A stretch of 64,000 bases of DNA. Origin: Paradesertivirga mongoliensis (GTDB lineage Bacteria > Bacteroidota > Bacteroidia > Sphingobacteriales > Sphingobacteriaceae). Shown piece after piece: positions 46,501 through 53,578 of this stretch (position 1 is the stretch's first letter; every line of letters starts with the position of its first letter). The stretch spans positions 318,181-382,180 of the forward strand of contig NZ_JAFMZO010000001.1 in the NCBI RefSeq assembly GCF_024436395.1, written 5' to 3'. The notes below the pieces were generated by a model. That model had not been told where the DNA came from and did not search any database. It saw nothing but the letters and a program-made list of their open reading frames with translations. Both the position numbers and the translations under genes were made by a program.

Positions 46501-47725
46501 ACAGGCTGTTATCTACATTGAACTTGCGGACTTTAACAAACATCATGGCGCAGATCCCAAAGAGGCCCAGACCCAGGTAAAGGAGAGTGTCCTTAGCCAA
46601 AAAGCGGTCGCGTAGGGGATCTTGCAGACTGAGCAGGGTCAAAATAGATAAACCAGTAAGCAACATTACAAAAGGTATGAGCAATTGATCTGCTGCAGGA
46701 AATCTTAAAGTCAGCACCAGATGAACCAGCAGAAAACCTCCAAAAAAACATGCCATAATAATCCAGAACCATTCGTTGAACTCGCCGGGTTCTCTTACAA
46801 TTAAAGAGCGTTCTTTTTTAAGAATATTAAAATCGCGGGTCGACAAAAGCCGGATAGTATGCGGAGACTGTACAAAATTAAGTTCTTCGTCATCATCCAG
46901 TTGCTGTACTCCCTGAGATATACCAAACTGGAAGCCCGGCTTTAAAGGCAAAAGTTCGAAAGCTTTATCATCGGGTAAACCCTTAAAAACATATTTGCCG
47001 TTAGCGTCGGTACGGGCATAGGCTGTCAAAGATTCCAGTTGTTTGTGCTTAAGCGAATCCAGCAGGTAAACGCGTTTAAAACCGGCGCCTGTTTCGATAA
47101 GTTCGGCTTCAACCTCTGTTACAGTTTCGCTGTAGGCGCTATCCTGGGGCAAGATCATTTGAAGCCGCACCAGCACACCAGGTACCGGCTGCTTTTCCCT
47201 GTCGCGTATTATGCCGGATATGCCATGCTTTCCTAGCCCAACCTCAGTGGTAGCTGGCAATTGCTGAGGTTTTGAGCGCTCCTGCGAAAAAGCGATCGAA
47301 TCGTCTCCGGTAAACCCGAGTAAAGAGCGCGATGCTTCTACCCGCTTTCGAAAAGTTTCTCCTCCTTTTATGTAGGCCTCATCAGCATCAACAAAGAACT
47401 TACGTTTGTTTAACTCTCCGATATTATCGATTGGCTTACCTAAGGGATTCAGGCCCTTTTCTACCACCGAACCAATCAGGTCTATATCTTTTTGATCATC
47501 GAAGTAATAGCCCTTTTGCAGCAAGGTCCGTATCCCCTGACCGGCATCTTTGCTATTGAGATTAAGCATTGTTCCGTTGGTTAAGCGGCTACGGACATCT
47601 TTAAAATCACGCTGTATAACAGTATAGAGGTAGACAAAAAGCGACGCAAGAACTACGGTGATTAACAATAGAAAAAGACGCTCTGTCTTTCTTCCTCTTT
47701 TTATTAAGGGAGTATCTTCTGTCAT
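43508..47725 (-). CDS. RodA/FtsW-type glycan polymerase fused to class B penicillin-binding transpeptidase
   Basis: 1405 residues from ATG at 47725, two bases after the phosphatase stop; an earlier in-frame codon at 47839 would run into that gene. Order: membrane helix (~17-36); periplasmic part with a carboxypeptidase-regulatory-like beta domain (~167-295); SEDS glycosyltransferase (~320-765) with FGFQPSEIVK, GDLGPAMV, the HTDMILP block whose Asp663 matches the catalytic Asp of RodA/FtsW, and SYGGSS; then a PBP region (~800-1350) with STAK (Ser1071, Lys1074), SNN (Ser1124) and KTG (Lys1286). Both glycan polymerisation and peptide cross-linking should be active. A Pro-rich tail ends it. Separate RodA and PBP proteins are the rule; here one chain does both. 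Sits between phosphatase and FHA genes. Confidence 0.93.
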   Translation of the reverse strand: MTEDTPLIKRGRKTERLFLLLITVVLASLFVYLYTVIQRDFKDVRSRLTNGTMLNLNSKDAGQGIRTLLQKGYYFDDQKDIDLIGSVVEKGLNPLGKPIDNIGELNKRKFFVDADEAYIKGGETFRKRVEASRSLLGFTGDDSIAFSQERSKPQQLPATTEVGLGKHGISGIIRDREKQPVPGVLVRLQMILPQDSAYSETVTEVEAELIETGAGFKRVYLLDSLKHKQLESLTAYARTDANGKYVFKGLPDDKAFELLPLKPGFQFGISQGVQQLDDDEELNFVQSPHTIRLLSTRDFNILKKERSLIVREPGEFNEWFWIIMACFFGGFLLVHLVLTLRFPAADQLLIPFVMLLTGLSILTLLSLQDPLRDRFLAKDTLLYLGLGLFGICAMMFVKVRKFNVDNSLYRMFVFKNNKKAANGWPWAAAAVLLLGLTIVFGTGPEGSGVKVNLFGFQPSEIVKYIIIFFLAGFFATNERFISEYRSYRKRWSFFYFALAAILISILLFLILGDLGPAMVVCFTFIVLFSFSRGDFMFMIGSVVLYVLAAWILNSIWLATAITVALVAIAMIFKRKQISESAIMALVIIAGFLLIDQIPYLDKLFPGPVKRLTERKAIWQDAWNNEVYGGDHVANGIWAMSSGGITGQGIGEGFGKTIPEAHTDMILPAIGEEFGWAGIVCVFMLFLIYLHRSINVGRQTGTPFLFYLSAGIGISTFVQFLLIAGGSTGALPLSGVSLPFVSYGGSSMVANFIAVGFLMSASMVKGTEVQMGFITKQHDKNLIPALAAALIGVLLLTVNVSRYLFNNKKWVVQPALVADRSGLRMFSYNPRIAILMNRLQAGNLYDRDGRLLATSKPELMRQQQGVLRASGGLNFDMDSVIHKRLDRYYPFAEETFFWIGDANTGIFNGSVNGYFAEYQHGAELRGFNTPTEKVTAIASAYREDRFLARGIKEMTVVKKDYSELAPLLLAGINSKEVEKFKQRNRDVQLTIDARLQTSIQRAIAADDSLKDNRVSVVIMEDYTGDVLASANYPLPPINNWEQMTMTMSEQNKLSRWMTTQDLGFTYATQPGSTAKIATTIAAFNKLGLDAAKKVYMVSPHERIRTKGIEPDETGRITLERAVEKSNNVYFIKLANEEQLQEEMVNVYLKSGMFLRGVGGYYYEKDGLNPEQENKWRELWRTTEFKTRPRYDPNNIRRTRAKGISGMAWGQGELIATPAAIARMAAGIANQGNIVANRYVLKVHNTPQGVKGNFKLTEQPAYADIIKGYMIKQSAPKVYTLGIAVAGKTGTPERIWKKERINDGWYVFFAPKAKGQGHLVVCIRVESTKGSSDAVALAGKHVIPLLLQKGYIKSFTTSQPLPAQFGRDSTLAPGGPVVSPAPVNTPVPVQSPDADPPQAAPDTANGG

Positions 47726-47727
47726 TT

Positions 47728-49173
47728 TTATCTTGGGGGTAGGGTATTTAACGAATCTGTTCTGAACATGTAAGCTCCCGCGAGTCGGCCGGTAATGTAT
47801 TGTCTGTCGGGAAAAACGAAAAAGTTTTGAACTGGCCATTTACAGTTGAAAAACTGCACGTTGCGCAAAAACAAAGCATCGTTCTGGGCCGAAACAGCCA
47901 CGTTGAAATTCTCAAATTGCAGGCCGTCGAGCAGGATAAAGCGGGAATCTGCAGAAAGCTCGATTGCCGGACCTTTAAAGGTACTGTCTGCGCGTAAAAC
48001 AATTTTCCCCCTGGCAAGGATAAAGAGCGAATCCTGATGAATGTCGAGCGTATCACTGATAACGATAGCTTGTTTAAACAGCGAATCGGAGAGCACCAGG
48101 GTATCGTTACCCACGGCGTTTATAGCTTCCTGCAGTTTTTTTTCCTCTGGGTTCCGCTTATCTTCAACGGGCGCAATAACAGGATCTTTACTATCAGAGC
48201 CCCTCGTATTTTTCCATAGTAAAAACAGAGTAGTTCCTAATAAGAACACACAGAGCGCTGCCAGTATTTTGTTTACAGGACCGGTTTTTTTTGAATGCGA
48301 TACCGGCGGCGCGATTGGTACAGGCCGGTTTTCCGGCAAGCCTGGCTGTGGCTTAGTCAAAACTTTTTTTTTCTCTGCCCCGCTGTGGATGGTGCCAGCC
48401 GGCGGTGTTGCCTGCCAGGATGAGGCCGAGTCGTTTTGGACCAGTACTACCGTAATATTATCTTTTCCGCCATTTTTATTGGCCAGATCAATTAATTGTT
48501 TCGCCTTGTCTTCCAGTGAGGCCTGCCCCATTAAAACGCTTGTAATAGCGTCCTTGTTCACCATATCTGTAAGCCCATCGCTGCAAAGCAATAGCATATC
48601 ACCCGGCAAAAAGGGCGAACTACCGGTTTCGATATAGTCGTCCTGGTTCTCGATATCTCTGCCGAAACCTAAAGCCTTATTAATTTCATTTCGCTTAAGA
48701 TGCTTCATGGCGGCATCTTCATCAATTCGACCGGAGTCTTCCAGAAAGCCTACGAATGAATGATCCTTAGATACTTTTACTAACGAGCTGTCGCGCAATA
48801 AATAAAGTCTGGTATCGCCTACATGTGCATAGTGAAACTGATTGTTTTCCACATCAACCACCGCCAATGTAAGTACGCAAGCCATTTTACTGTGCTCCTT
48901 TGTTTGCAGCTTCTCGTCAAAAATCTTTTGATTGGCTTCAATAAAAGAGGATTTCATGGCTGCGATCAGATCGCCCGAAGGCTTAGCAAAATTCTCGAAT
49001 ATGGAATCCCGGGCAATCTCTGCCGCAATCTCTCCACCCGAATAACCTCCAACGCCATCAATAGCACAGGCAATAATGAACTTGTTGTCCATCACCTTTT
49101 TTGCTATGAAGGCATCTTCATTATTATCGCGTACTTTTCCAGTATCGGTTATTCCAAAAAAGTTCTCAGCCAT
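47728..49173 (-). CDS. PP2C-family Ser/Thr phosphatase with extracytoplasmic beta-helix-like domain
   Basis: 481 residues. PP2C domain (~1-248): NNEDAF, Asp39 in DGVGG, HVGDTR, Asp199 in SDGLTD, Asp238 in KDNIT; these are the metal-binding positions. One membrane helix (~302-320). The C-terminal ~140 residues have short repeated strands (LVLSDSLF, IVISDTLDI, FILARGKIVLRADSTF, FILLDGLQFENFNV) like a right-handed beta helix outside the membrane. Mycobacterial PstP has a short C-terminal tail, so the large outer domain is a difference. It presumably dephosphorylates the two kinases and their targets. It follows the 32-codon ORF with overlap. Confidence 0.92.
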   Translation of the reverse strand: MAENFFGITDTGKVRDNNEDAFIAKKVMDNKFIIACAIDGVGGYSGGEIAAEIARDSIFENFAKPSGDLIAAMKSSFIEANQKIFDEKLQTKEHSKMACVLTLAVVDVENNQFHYAHVGDTRLYLLRDSSLVKVSKDHSFVGFLEDSGRIDEDAAMKHLKRNEINKALGFGRDIENQDDYIETGSSPFLPGDMLLLCSDGLTDMVNKDAITSVLMGQASLEDKAKQLIDLANKNGGKDNITVVLVQNDSASSWQATPPAGTIHSGAEKKKVLTKPQPGLPENRPVPIAPPVSHSKKTGPVNKILAALCVFLLGTTLFLLWKNTRGSDSKDPVIAPVEDKRNPEEKKLQEAINAVGNDTLVLSDSLFKQAIVISDTLDIHQDSLFILARGKIVLRADSTFKGPAIELSADSRFILLDGLQFENFNVAVSAQNDALFLRNVQFFNCKWPVQNFFVFPDRQYITGRLAGAYMFRTDSLNTLPPR

Positions 49174-49264
49174 TACGTTTATGCGTGTTTTTTATATCCT
49201 TGAAATGGGCTGCCAGTAAAAAAGCACAAATAAAAAGCAGCGCCACAGTTAATATCTGAGACAT
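49166..49264 (-). CDS. 32-residue single-helix membrane peptide
   Basis: A short frame from ATG at 49264 to TGA ending at 49166. The protein begins MSQILTVALLFICAFLLAA, a good membrane helix, then a basic tail (HFKDIKNTHKRN). The start is one base after the stop of the FHA-like gene and its stop overlaps the PP2C start by eight bases. This packing is hard to explain unless it is translated and couples the two larger genes. Too short for most gene finders. In mycobacteria fhaB occupies this place; there is no sequence similarity. Confidence 0.6.
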   Translation of the reverse strand: MSQILTVALLFICAFLLAAHFKDIKNTHKRNG

Positions 49265-49265
49265 A

Positions 49266-50213
49266 TTATGATTTAAAAATATTAACTCCTACTATTCCGT
49301 TTAAAATCATTCTCGAATTAATAGGAAGCTCGACCCATATTGGCGAATTTTCGTCGCTTCGCTCCACTTCCTTCTCGTTTACAATAGTTTTTTCACCAAA
49401 AGAAGCCAGGTAGAATTTACCGTCAGATTTATCATGCTTAATAAACAGATGCGGCGTATTGACCCATTCTGACGGGATTTTGAAAACGTTGGAATCTGTG
49501 CTTGTCTCTTCATCGCCAGACACTGTGATCTGCTCATCTTTCATAAAGTACTCCACTTTATGTCCGCGGTAAGCCTTATCGGGAAGAATGGTTTCAAAAC
49601 GAGCCAGGCCGGTTTGTTCTGTATTTTTAAGTTTCGTTTCGTCGTATTTCAATTCCTCTACATAAGGTACCTCATAGTAGCCTTCGCTGTAAAAGTTGAA
49701 GCCTTTCAGGATATCATCGTTCACATCAAATGTTTCGGCAATACCGGTTTGGCGCGGAATAAATGTAACCCTGAGATTCTCATCCTTTTGGCTTCCGCCA
49801 GGTAACAATTTACCGATAAACCCTTTATCGCCCCGCGCATAATCGGGATGTGAAACAAACCGGAACACCCATTTGCTGCTCGATGGTTCCACGGTTTTAC
49901 CCTCTGCACGGTACTGATTCAGCACTTCATAAAATTTCTTTACAGCTTCCTGAACGATAAGTCCGAAAATCCCCTTCTTATTGTCCATAAATTCCCGGTA
50001 ATCTTCGGGATTGAAACTGATGATATACTCGTGGTAAAAAACTACCCGGTCGGCGAAAGTTAGCTGACCGATAGATTCTTTGAATTTATCTATAATATAC
50101 TTGTATACAACATTCGGAGTGAGTGCTTCGGGTTCGGTAGGCGCCGAACCGCTATCGTTTAAAAACCATTCATGGATGCCTATACGTTGCCAAAAAGAGG
50201 GTTCTGTTGTCAT
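49266..50213 (-). CDS. FHA-like protein with N-terminal helical domain
   Basis: 315 residues. The N-terminal ~130 residues (TFADRVVFYHEYIISFNPEDY, then a long helix FGLIVQEAVKKFYEVL) recall the DUF3662-type domain before the FHA of mycobacterial FhaA. The C-terminal ~80 residues have FHA-like strands (PHLFIKHDKSDGKFYLASFGEKTIVNEKEVE) but lack the GR and SxxH residues that bind phosphothreonine, so this may be a degenerate FHA. First gene of the cluster, followed immediately by a 32-codon ORF. The assignment is by layout and fold impression; only a profile search can settle it. Confidence 0.6.
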   Translation of the reverse strand: MTTEPSFWQRIGIHEWFLNDSGSAPTEPEALTPNVVYKYIIDKFKESIGQLTFADRVVFYHEYIISFNPEDYREFMDNKKGIFGLIVQEAVKKFYEVLNQYRAEGKTVEPSSSKWVFRFVSHPDYARGDKGFIGKLLPGGSQKDENLRVTFIPRQTGIAETFDVNDDILKGFNFYSEGYYEVPYVEELKYDETKLKNTEQTGLARFETILPDKAYRGHKVEYFMKDEQITVSGDEETSTDSNVFKIPSEWVNTPHLFIKHDKSDGKFYLASFGEKTIVNEKEVERSDENSPIWVELPINSRMILNGIVGVNIFKS

Positions 50214-50585
50214 TGCTTTTGCGTTCTAAATGTGGTTATTGTGATAATGAATTAATAGAACCAAAAAAGGGGGGCGGATGTTTGAGTGGGCGAGAGTTTG
50301 CCTGCGAATAGCCGGTAAGGGCAAGCGAAGTGACGCTTAAAGACTTGAAAACTATTTAAAGACTCCCCAGAATGAAGCGACTTTTGAGCTGTGTTTGTTC
50401 AGTAGTAATCGAATGGATTACACGAACAATTTTTAGATTATAAGTTTCTGACTGGGAGATCACGACTACATAGCTCTTTGTAAGCTGTACGTTCGCTCAA
50501 GGTAGGTCCATCCTCCGTTCATCCTACGTATGAGTGGTGTTGATTACCAGATGTGCTAAGCGGTGGAAACAACCGGACGAAATCT
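50214..50585. other. Intergenic region upstream of the cell-wall cluster
   Basis: 372 bases with no supportable gene. A short AAGCG/CGCTT hairpin near 50322-50340 is the only structure seen; no clear TAnnTTTG promoter before the FHA-like gene. Confidence 0.5.
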
Positions 50586-50957
50586 TCAGGATCTTGGTTT
50601 CTCTATAGACACGACAATAGACACACCTACAACCTCATCGCTTTTGCGCACCGGCGTATAGGTTGAAACAGTGTCTAACACGACCGAGTTATAATGTATC
50701 TGTTGTTTTTGTTTTACCTGCTGGCCCGACACAGCGCGGCCAAAACAGGTGATAAACTTCCCATCAATTCTGTTTTTAGTGTCCCGGGCGAAATCGAGAA
50801 TACTATCGCCTTCGTGAATTTCTTTGCCATGAAGAACCAGGCTATTTGACGCTGCCTTTTCATTGAACAACTTTATCCGAAAATTGGGGTAAACGAAAAA
50901 GCAGACCGAATCCGAGTCGTTAAAAGTTGCTTGTAAGCTTTTTAAAATTTCTTGCAC
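50586..50957 (-). CDS. Single PAS-domain protein
   Basis: 123 residues from GTG at 50957; a stop codon lies two codons upstream and no other start is near. Pattern of a lone PAS domain: FFVYPNFRIKLFNEKAA, the middle ILDFARDTKNR, and the last strands YTPVRKSDEVVGVSIVV. No output domain, so it may act as a sensor in trans. Isolated gene between two intergenic stretches. Confidence 0.65.
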   Translation of the reverse strand: MQEILKSLQATFNDSDSVCFFVYPNFRIKLFNEKAASNSLVLHGKEIHEGDSILDFARDTKNRIDGKFITCFGRAVSGQQVKQKQQIHYNSVVLDTVSTYTPVRKSDEVVGVSIVVSIEKPRS

Positions 50958-51020
50958 TCTTTAGTAATAATACGGTGTTAAAGATATGCATTATCTCTAA
51001 TTCATGACTGGCAACTTCAG

Positions 51021-51047
51021 ATGCAACTCCATCATTTTGAGTTGCAT
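51021..51047. repeat. Perfect 9-base inverted repeat
   Basis: ATGCAACTC (51021-51029) and GAGTTGCAT (51039-51047), nine-base loop, in the gap between the PAS and channel genes. No T tract follows, so probably not a terminator. Confidence 0.5.
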
Positions 51048-51231
51048 TACTATCGCACACATTGTATCGAAAGCTGTTCTGAGAGATGACCCTGCAAAGA
51101 TGATTGGACATTAACTGAAAAAAACAGAGCAGAAAATTGACAAATCGTATAAAATTCGTACAGTGGTAAATATCAGTAGTTCAAAAAATGAAAGCAAATC
51201 ACAACGCTGTTGGTTAAACCCAGATACATTT

Positions 51232-51816
51232 TCACATGTCGCCCTGCCCGATTCGCTTTTCAATGCGTTTATCAGGAACAATCCAGATTATAGCAACTAA
51301 TATATAAATGCCAAAGCTTACCCAGGCATTGATAAAAGCCATAATTATGGCAGTAAAATATAAAACCAGGGAAACCTTCCCTTTAGAATCCTTACCTATG
51401 GCTTTACTGAGAATTGAGTTATTCCCATGATGTTTGACCAGTGTCCTTACCAGAATGGTGTACGAAACTGCATTCATAAAAAGAACAAATCCATAAAAAG
51501 CAACCGGCCATGTTGTAAAATGGTTTTCTCCCATCCAGCCGGTAACAAAGGGGATTAGCGACAGCCAAAAAAGCAAATTGATGTTCGCCCATAGAATGGT
51601 TCCATTTACGGATTCAACCACCTGAAGCATATGGTGGTGATTATTCCAATATATTGCCAGATAGATAAAGCTTAAGAGATAGCTAATAAATATCGGAAAC
51701 AGAGGAACCAAGGCGGTCACAGTATCATCATGAGGTATCTTCAATTCAAGAACCATAATGGTGATAATAATAGCAATCACGCCATCACTAAAAGCTTCGA
51801 GTCTACCTTTTTTCAT
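51232..51816 (-). CDS. TMEM175-type potassium channel family protein (DUF1211)
   Basis: 194 residues with six membrane helices. The family signature RLEAFSDGVIAIIITIMVLE, whose Phe-Ser-Asp lines the channel filter, is at the N-terminus, followed by YWNNHHHML after the second helix. Bacterial members conduct potassium. Single gene; a 24-base hairpin sits just upstream of its start codon (51820-51843). Confidence 0.92.
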   Translation of the reverse strand: MKKGRLEAFSDGVIAIIITIMVLELKIPHDDTVTALVPLFPIFISYLLSFIYLAIYWNNHHHMLQVVESVNGTILWANINLLFWLSLIPFVTGWMGENHFTTWPVAFYGFVLFMNAVSYTILVRTLVKHHGNNSILSKAIGKDSKGKVSLVLYFTAIIMAFINAWVSFGIYILVAIIWIVPDKRIEKRIGQGDM

Positions 51817-51819
51817 AAT

Positions 51820-51843
51820 CCTGCAAAATTTGCATTTTGCAGG
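51820..51843 (-). promoter_or_regulatory. Perfect stem-loop just before the channel start codon
   Basis: Arms of ten bases, CCTGCAAAAT and ATTTTGCAGG, with a TTGC/GCAA loop, ending three bases from the ATG at 51816. In RNA it would cover the ribosome landing site; in DNA it could be an operator. Confidence 0.5.
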
Positions 51844-51921
51844 CCAAGATACAAGAACGGTTTCGTTCTGCCTACCGTCAATCCCAAAGAGTGAAAAATT
51901 TCGTTGAACGATTCTATAACG

Positions 51922-53343
51922 CTATTTCCTATAATTCCTCTTCAACCACTCTTCAGGCACCGGAACTACGCAAATATTCATAGACTTTCCATCGTCAGAA
52001 AGCATAGCCGACTGAATCTGAATTCGGGTTCCATCCGGACTGAAGGTAGGGTGAATATGATCGGAAGCCGTTTCCTTATGTCCCTTGGTTAGCTCAATCA
52101 TTTCCCGGCTGTGTCTATCGATAAGATAGAGGGTACGTGAAAAATCATCTCCCGTTGCCCATCTTCCATCAGGCGAACCATGCACGTGCCACAAGCCGCT
52201 TCCGCTTGCCGTTTGCCCCGCAATAGTCATTTCGCGGGTACGGAGGTTTACAATACCGAGGCCGGTTGGTTTAGAACGGTTTCCCGATGGCCCCCAGTCG
52301 GCCTCCTGCCCCGGATTGGCGCCGCTCACTGCAGTACCAGGAGCATTAACTCCCGTATTTTCTGTTCCAGGGATCTTTCTATGTCCCATAATCGCTATCG
52401 CCACTTCATCCCGTGATATTACTGCTTCGTGGGTTACCCATTCATAATCGGCTTCCGGATAAAGCGGGCGCAGTCCTGTACCATCGGCCATTACAGTCCA
52501 TGTACGCTGAGGAGACTTCCCCCCGGTTTCCCAGCAAAAAACGATCTCTCCGGCATTCCAGGGATTAGACTGAATATGGCCAACCTGAAAAGGTACTGAT
52601 ACCACATGTTTTAGCGCGCCTGTCCGGATATTCATGCTTCCAATCCCCGAGGGGCCAGCTCCCATATTCCGGGGGCCGAAAGCCTCGGCTATTTTTGTTC
52701 CAGCCGCAAGATATTTAGCCGATTCCTCTTTCCCCACACGGAAATATACCGTCTCTTCTCCGCCATCCAGGGCCAGGTCGCCGCTGGCCCCCATAGATTC
52801 CGGCGTGGTTCCGCACACGCGCTGATAGACCGATGGCTTCTGCATTTTCCCCGCTTTACTGTCGGCAAAAACCCTGGCCAGATCCACCTCTATTACCTGC
52901 ATAGGGCGCGGAGCGTTTCGGCGTCGTGCGGGTTGGGTAGTCCCCGCTTCGGCCGCTGCGGGAGTCGGAACCGGAACGTTCCTTAAAAAATACAGCTTCA
53001 TCGATTTTTGAGCAATACTCAGAGCTCCACTATAGCCGCCTTCGGTTACCTGCACCAGGTCGCCGGTCTTTTCATTTACCGCCATGGCTTCACCCGGCAC
53101 ACGGCCCGAGCGAAATATTATCCACTGCCCGTCGGATGTCCATTGCGGATGTGTCGGATATATTTTACTATCTCCCCCTGGAGTACTGGTGAGGAAGGTT
53201 AACATGGTGCCTGTAACAGGATCTTTTACCACCTTTCGTTCGGATGGAAATCTTCTGCCGATCTGCGCATCGGCCAAAGCCGGAAACATTAAAAAAGCAC
53301 ACAAAACTGTGCTGTAAATTAAATCAAGTCTGTTTTTTGTCAT
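51922..53343 (-). CDS. Exported PD40-propeller protein, oligogalacturonate lyase (PL22)-like
   Basis: 473 residues from ATG at 53343, which gives a good signal peptide (LIYSTVLCAFLMFPALADAQ); a further in-frame ATG at 53388 would add 15 residues before it. The mature part has TolB/PD40 blade motifs (PQWTSDGQWIIF, SPDGRWATGDD, HPTFSPDGTRI) and resembles oligogalacturonate lyases, including WHVHGSPDG and DHIHPTFSPDG, where the metal-binding His residues lie. Cleavage of oligogalacturonides is possible but not shown; no pectin gene is near. Confidence 0.65.
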   Translation of the reverse strand: MTKNRLDLIYSTVLCAFLMFPALADAQIGRRFPSERKVVKDPVTGTMLTFLTSTPGGDSKIYPTHPQWTSDGQWIIFRSGRVPGEAMAVNEKTGDLVQVTEGGYSGALSIAQKSMKLYFLRNVPVPTPAAAEAGTTQPARRRNAPRPMQVIEVDLARVFADSKAGKMQKPSVYQRVCGTTPESMGASGDLALDGGEETVYFRVGKEESAKYLAAGTKIAEAFGPRNMGAGPSGIGSMNIRTGALKHVVSVPFQVGHIQSNPWNAGEIVFCWETGGKSPQRTWTVMADGTGLRPLYPEADYEWVTHEAVISRDEVAIAIMGHRKIPGTENTGVNAPGTAVSGANPGQEADWGPSGNRSKPTGLGIVNLRTREMTIAGQTASGSGLWHVHGSPDGRWATGDDFSRTLYLIDRHSREMIELTKGHKETASDHIHPTFSPDGTRIQIQSAMLSDDGKSMNICVVPVPEEWLKRNYRK

Positions 53344-53496
53344 AGCTTTAAATTGGTTGAGAAGGACTTTTACTTTTTTGGGATCCATAAAAGTCTTCTT
53401 TAAACCAAATTACAAACTATTAAAGAGCCAGATTCATCTGCGCCGTATCATTTTTGTTATGCTAAGTAACGTTTTGGTGGCGTAAACTATAACCCT

Positions 53497-53530
53497 TTTC
53501 GTAAATCTTTCGTAGAAAGCACTTACGAAA
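53497..53530. promoter_or_regulatory. TTTCGTA repeat array between divergent genes
   Basis: TTTCGTA at 53497-53503 and 53508-53514 (one helical turn apart) and the inverse TACGAAA at 53524-53530. Between the exported propeller gene and the membrane kinase gene; resembles a multi-site operator. Confidence 0.45.
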
Positions 53531-53578
53531 ATAAAGGCATTCAACGCACAAACATTCAAGCTAACCTCTAATACTAAA

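Noticed and set aside
47725..47839. Extended N-terminus of the RodA-PBP fusion
   Set aside because: The additional 38 residues overlap the PP2C coding end; the ATG two bases after its stop is a better start.
48041..48637. 198-codon open frame on the plus strand
   Set aside because: Lies wholly antisense to the PP2C phosphatase gene, whose catalytic motifs are clear; no family resemblance of its own.
50920..51111. 63-codon minus-strand frame upstream of the PAS gene
   Set aside because: No conserved features, crosses the inverted repeat and overlaps the GTG start of the PAS gene in another frame.
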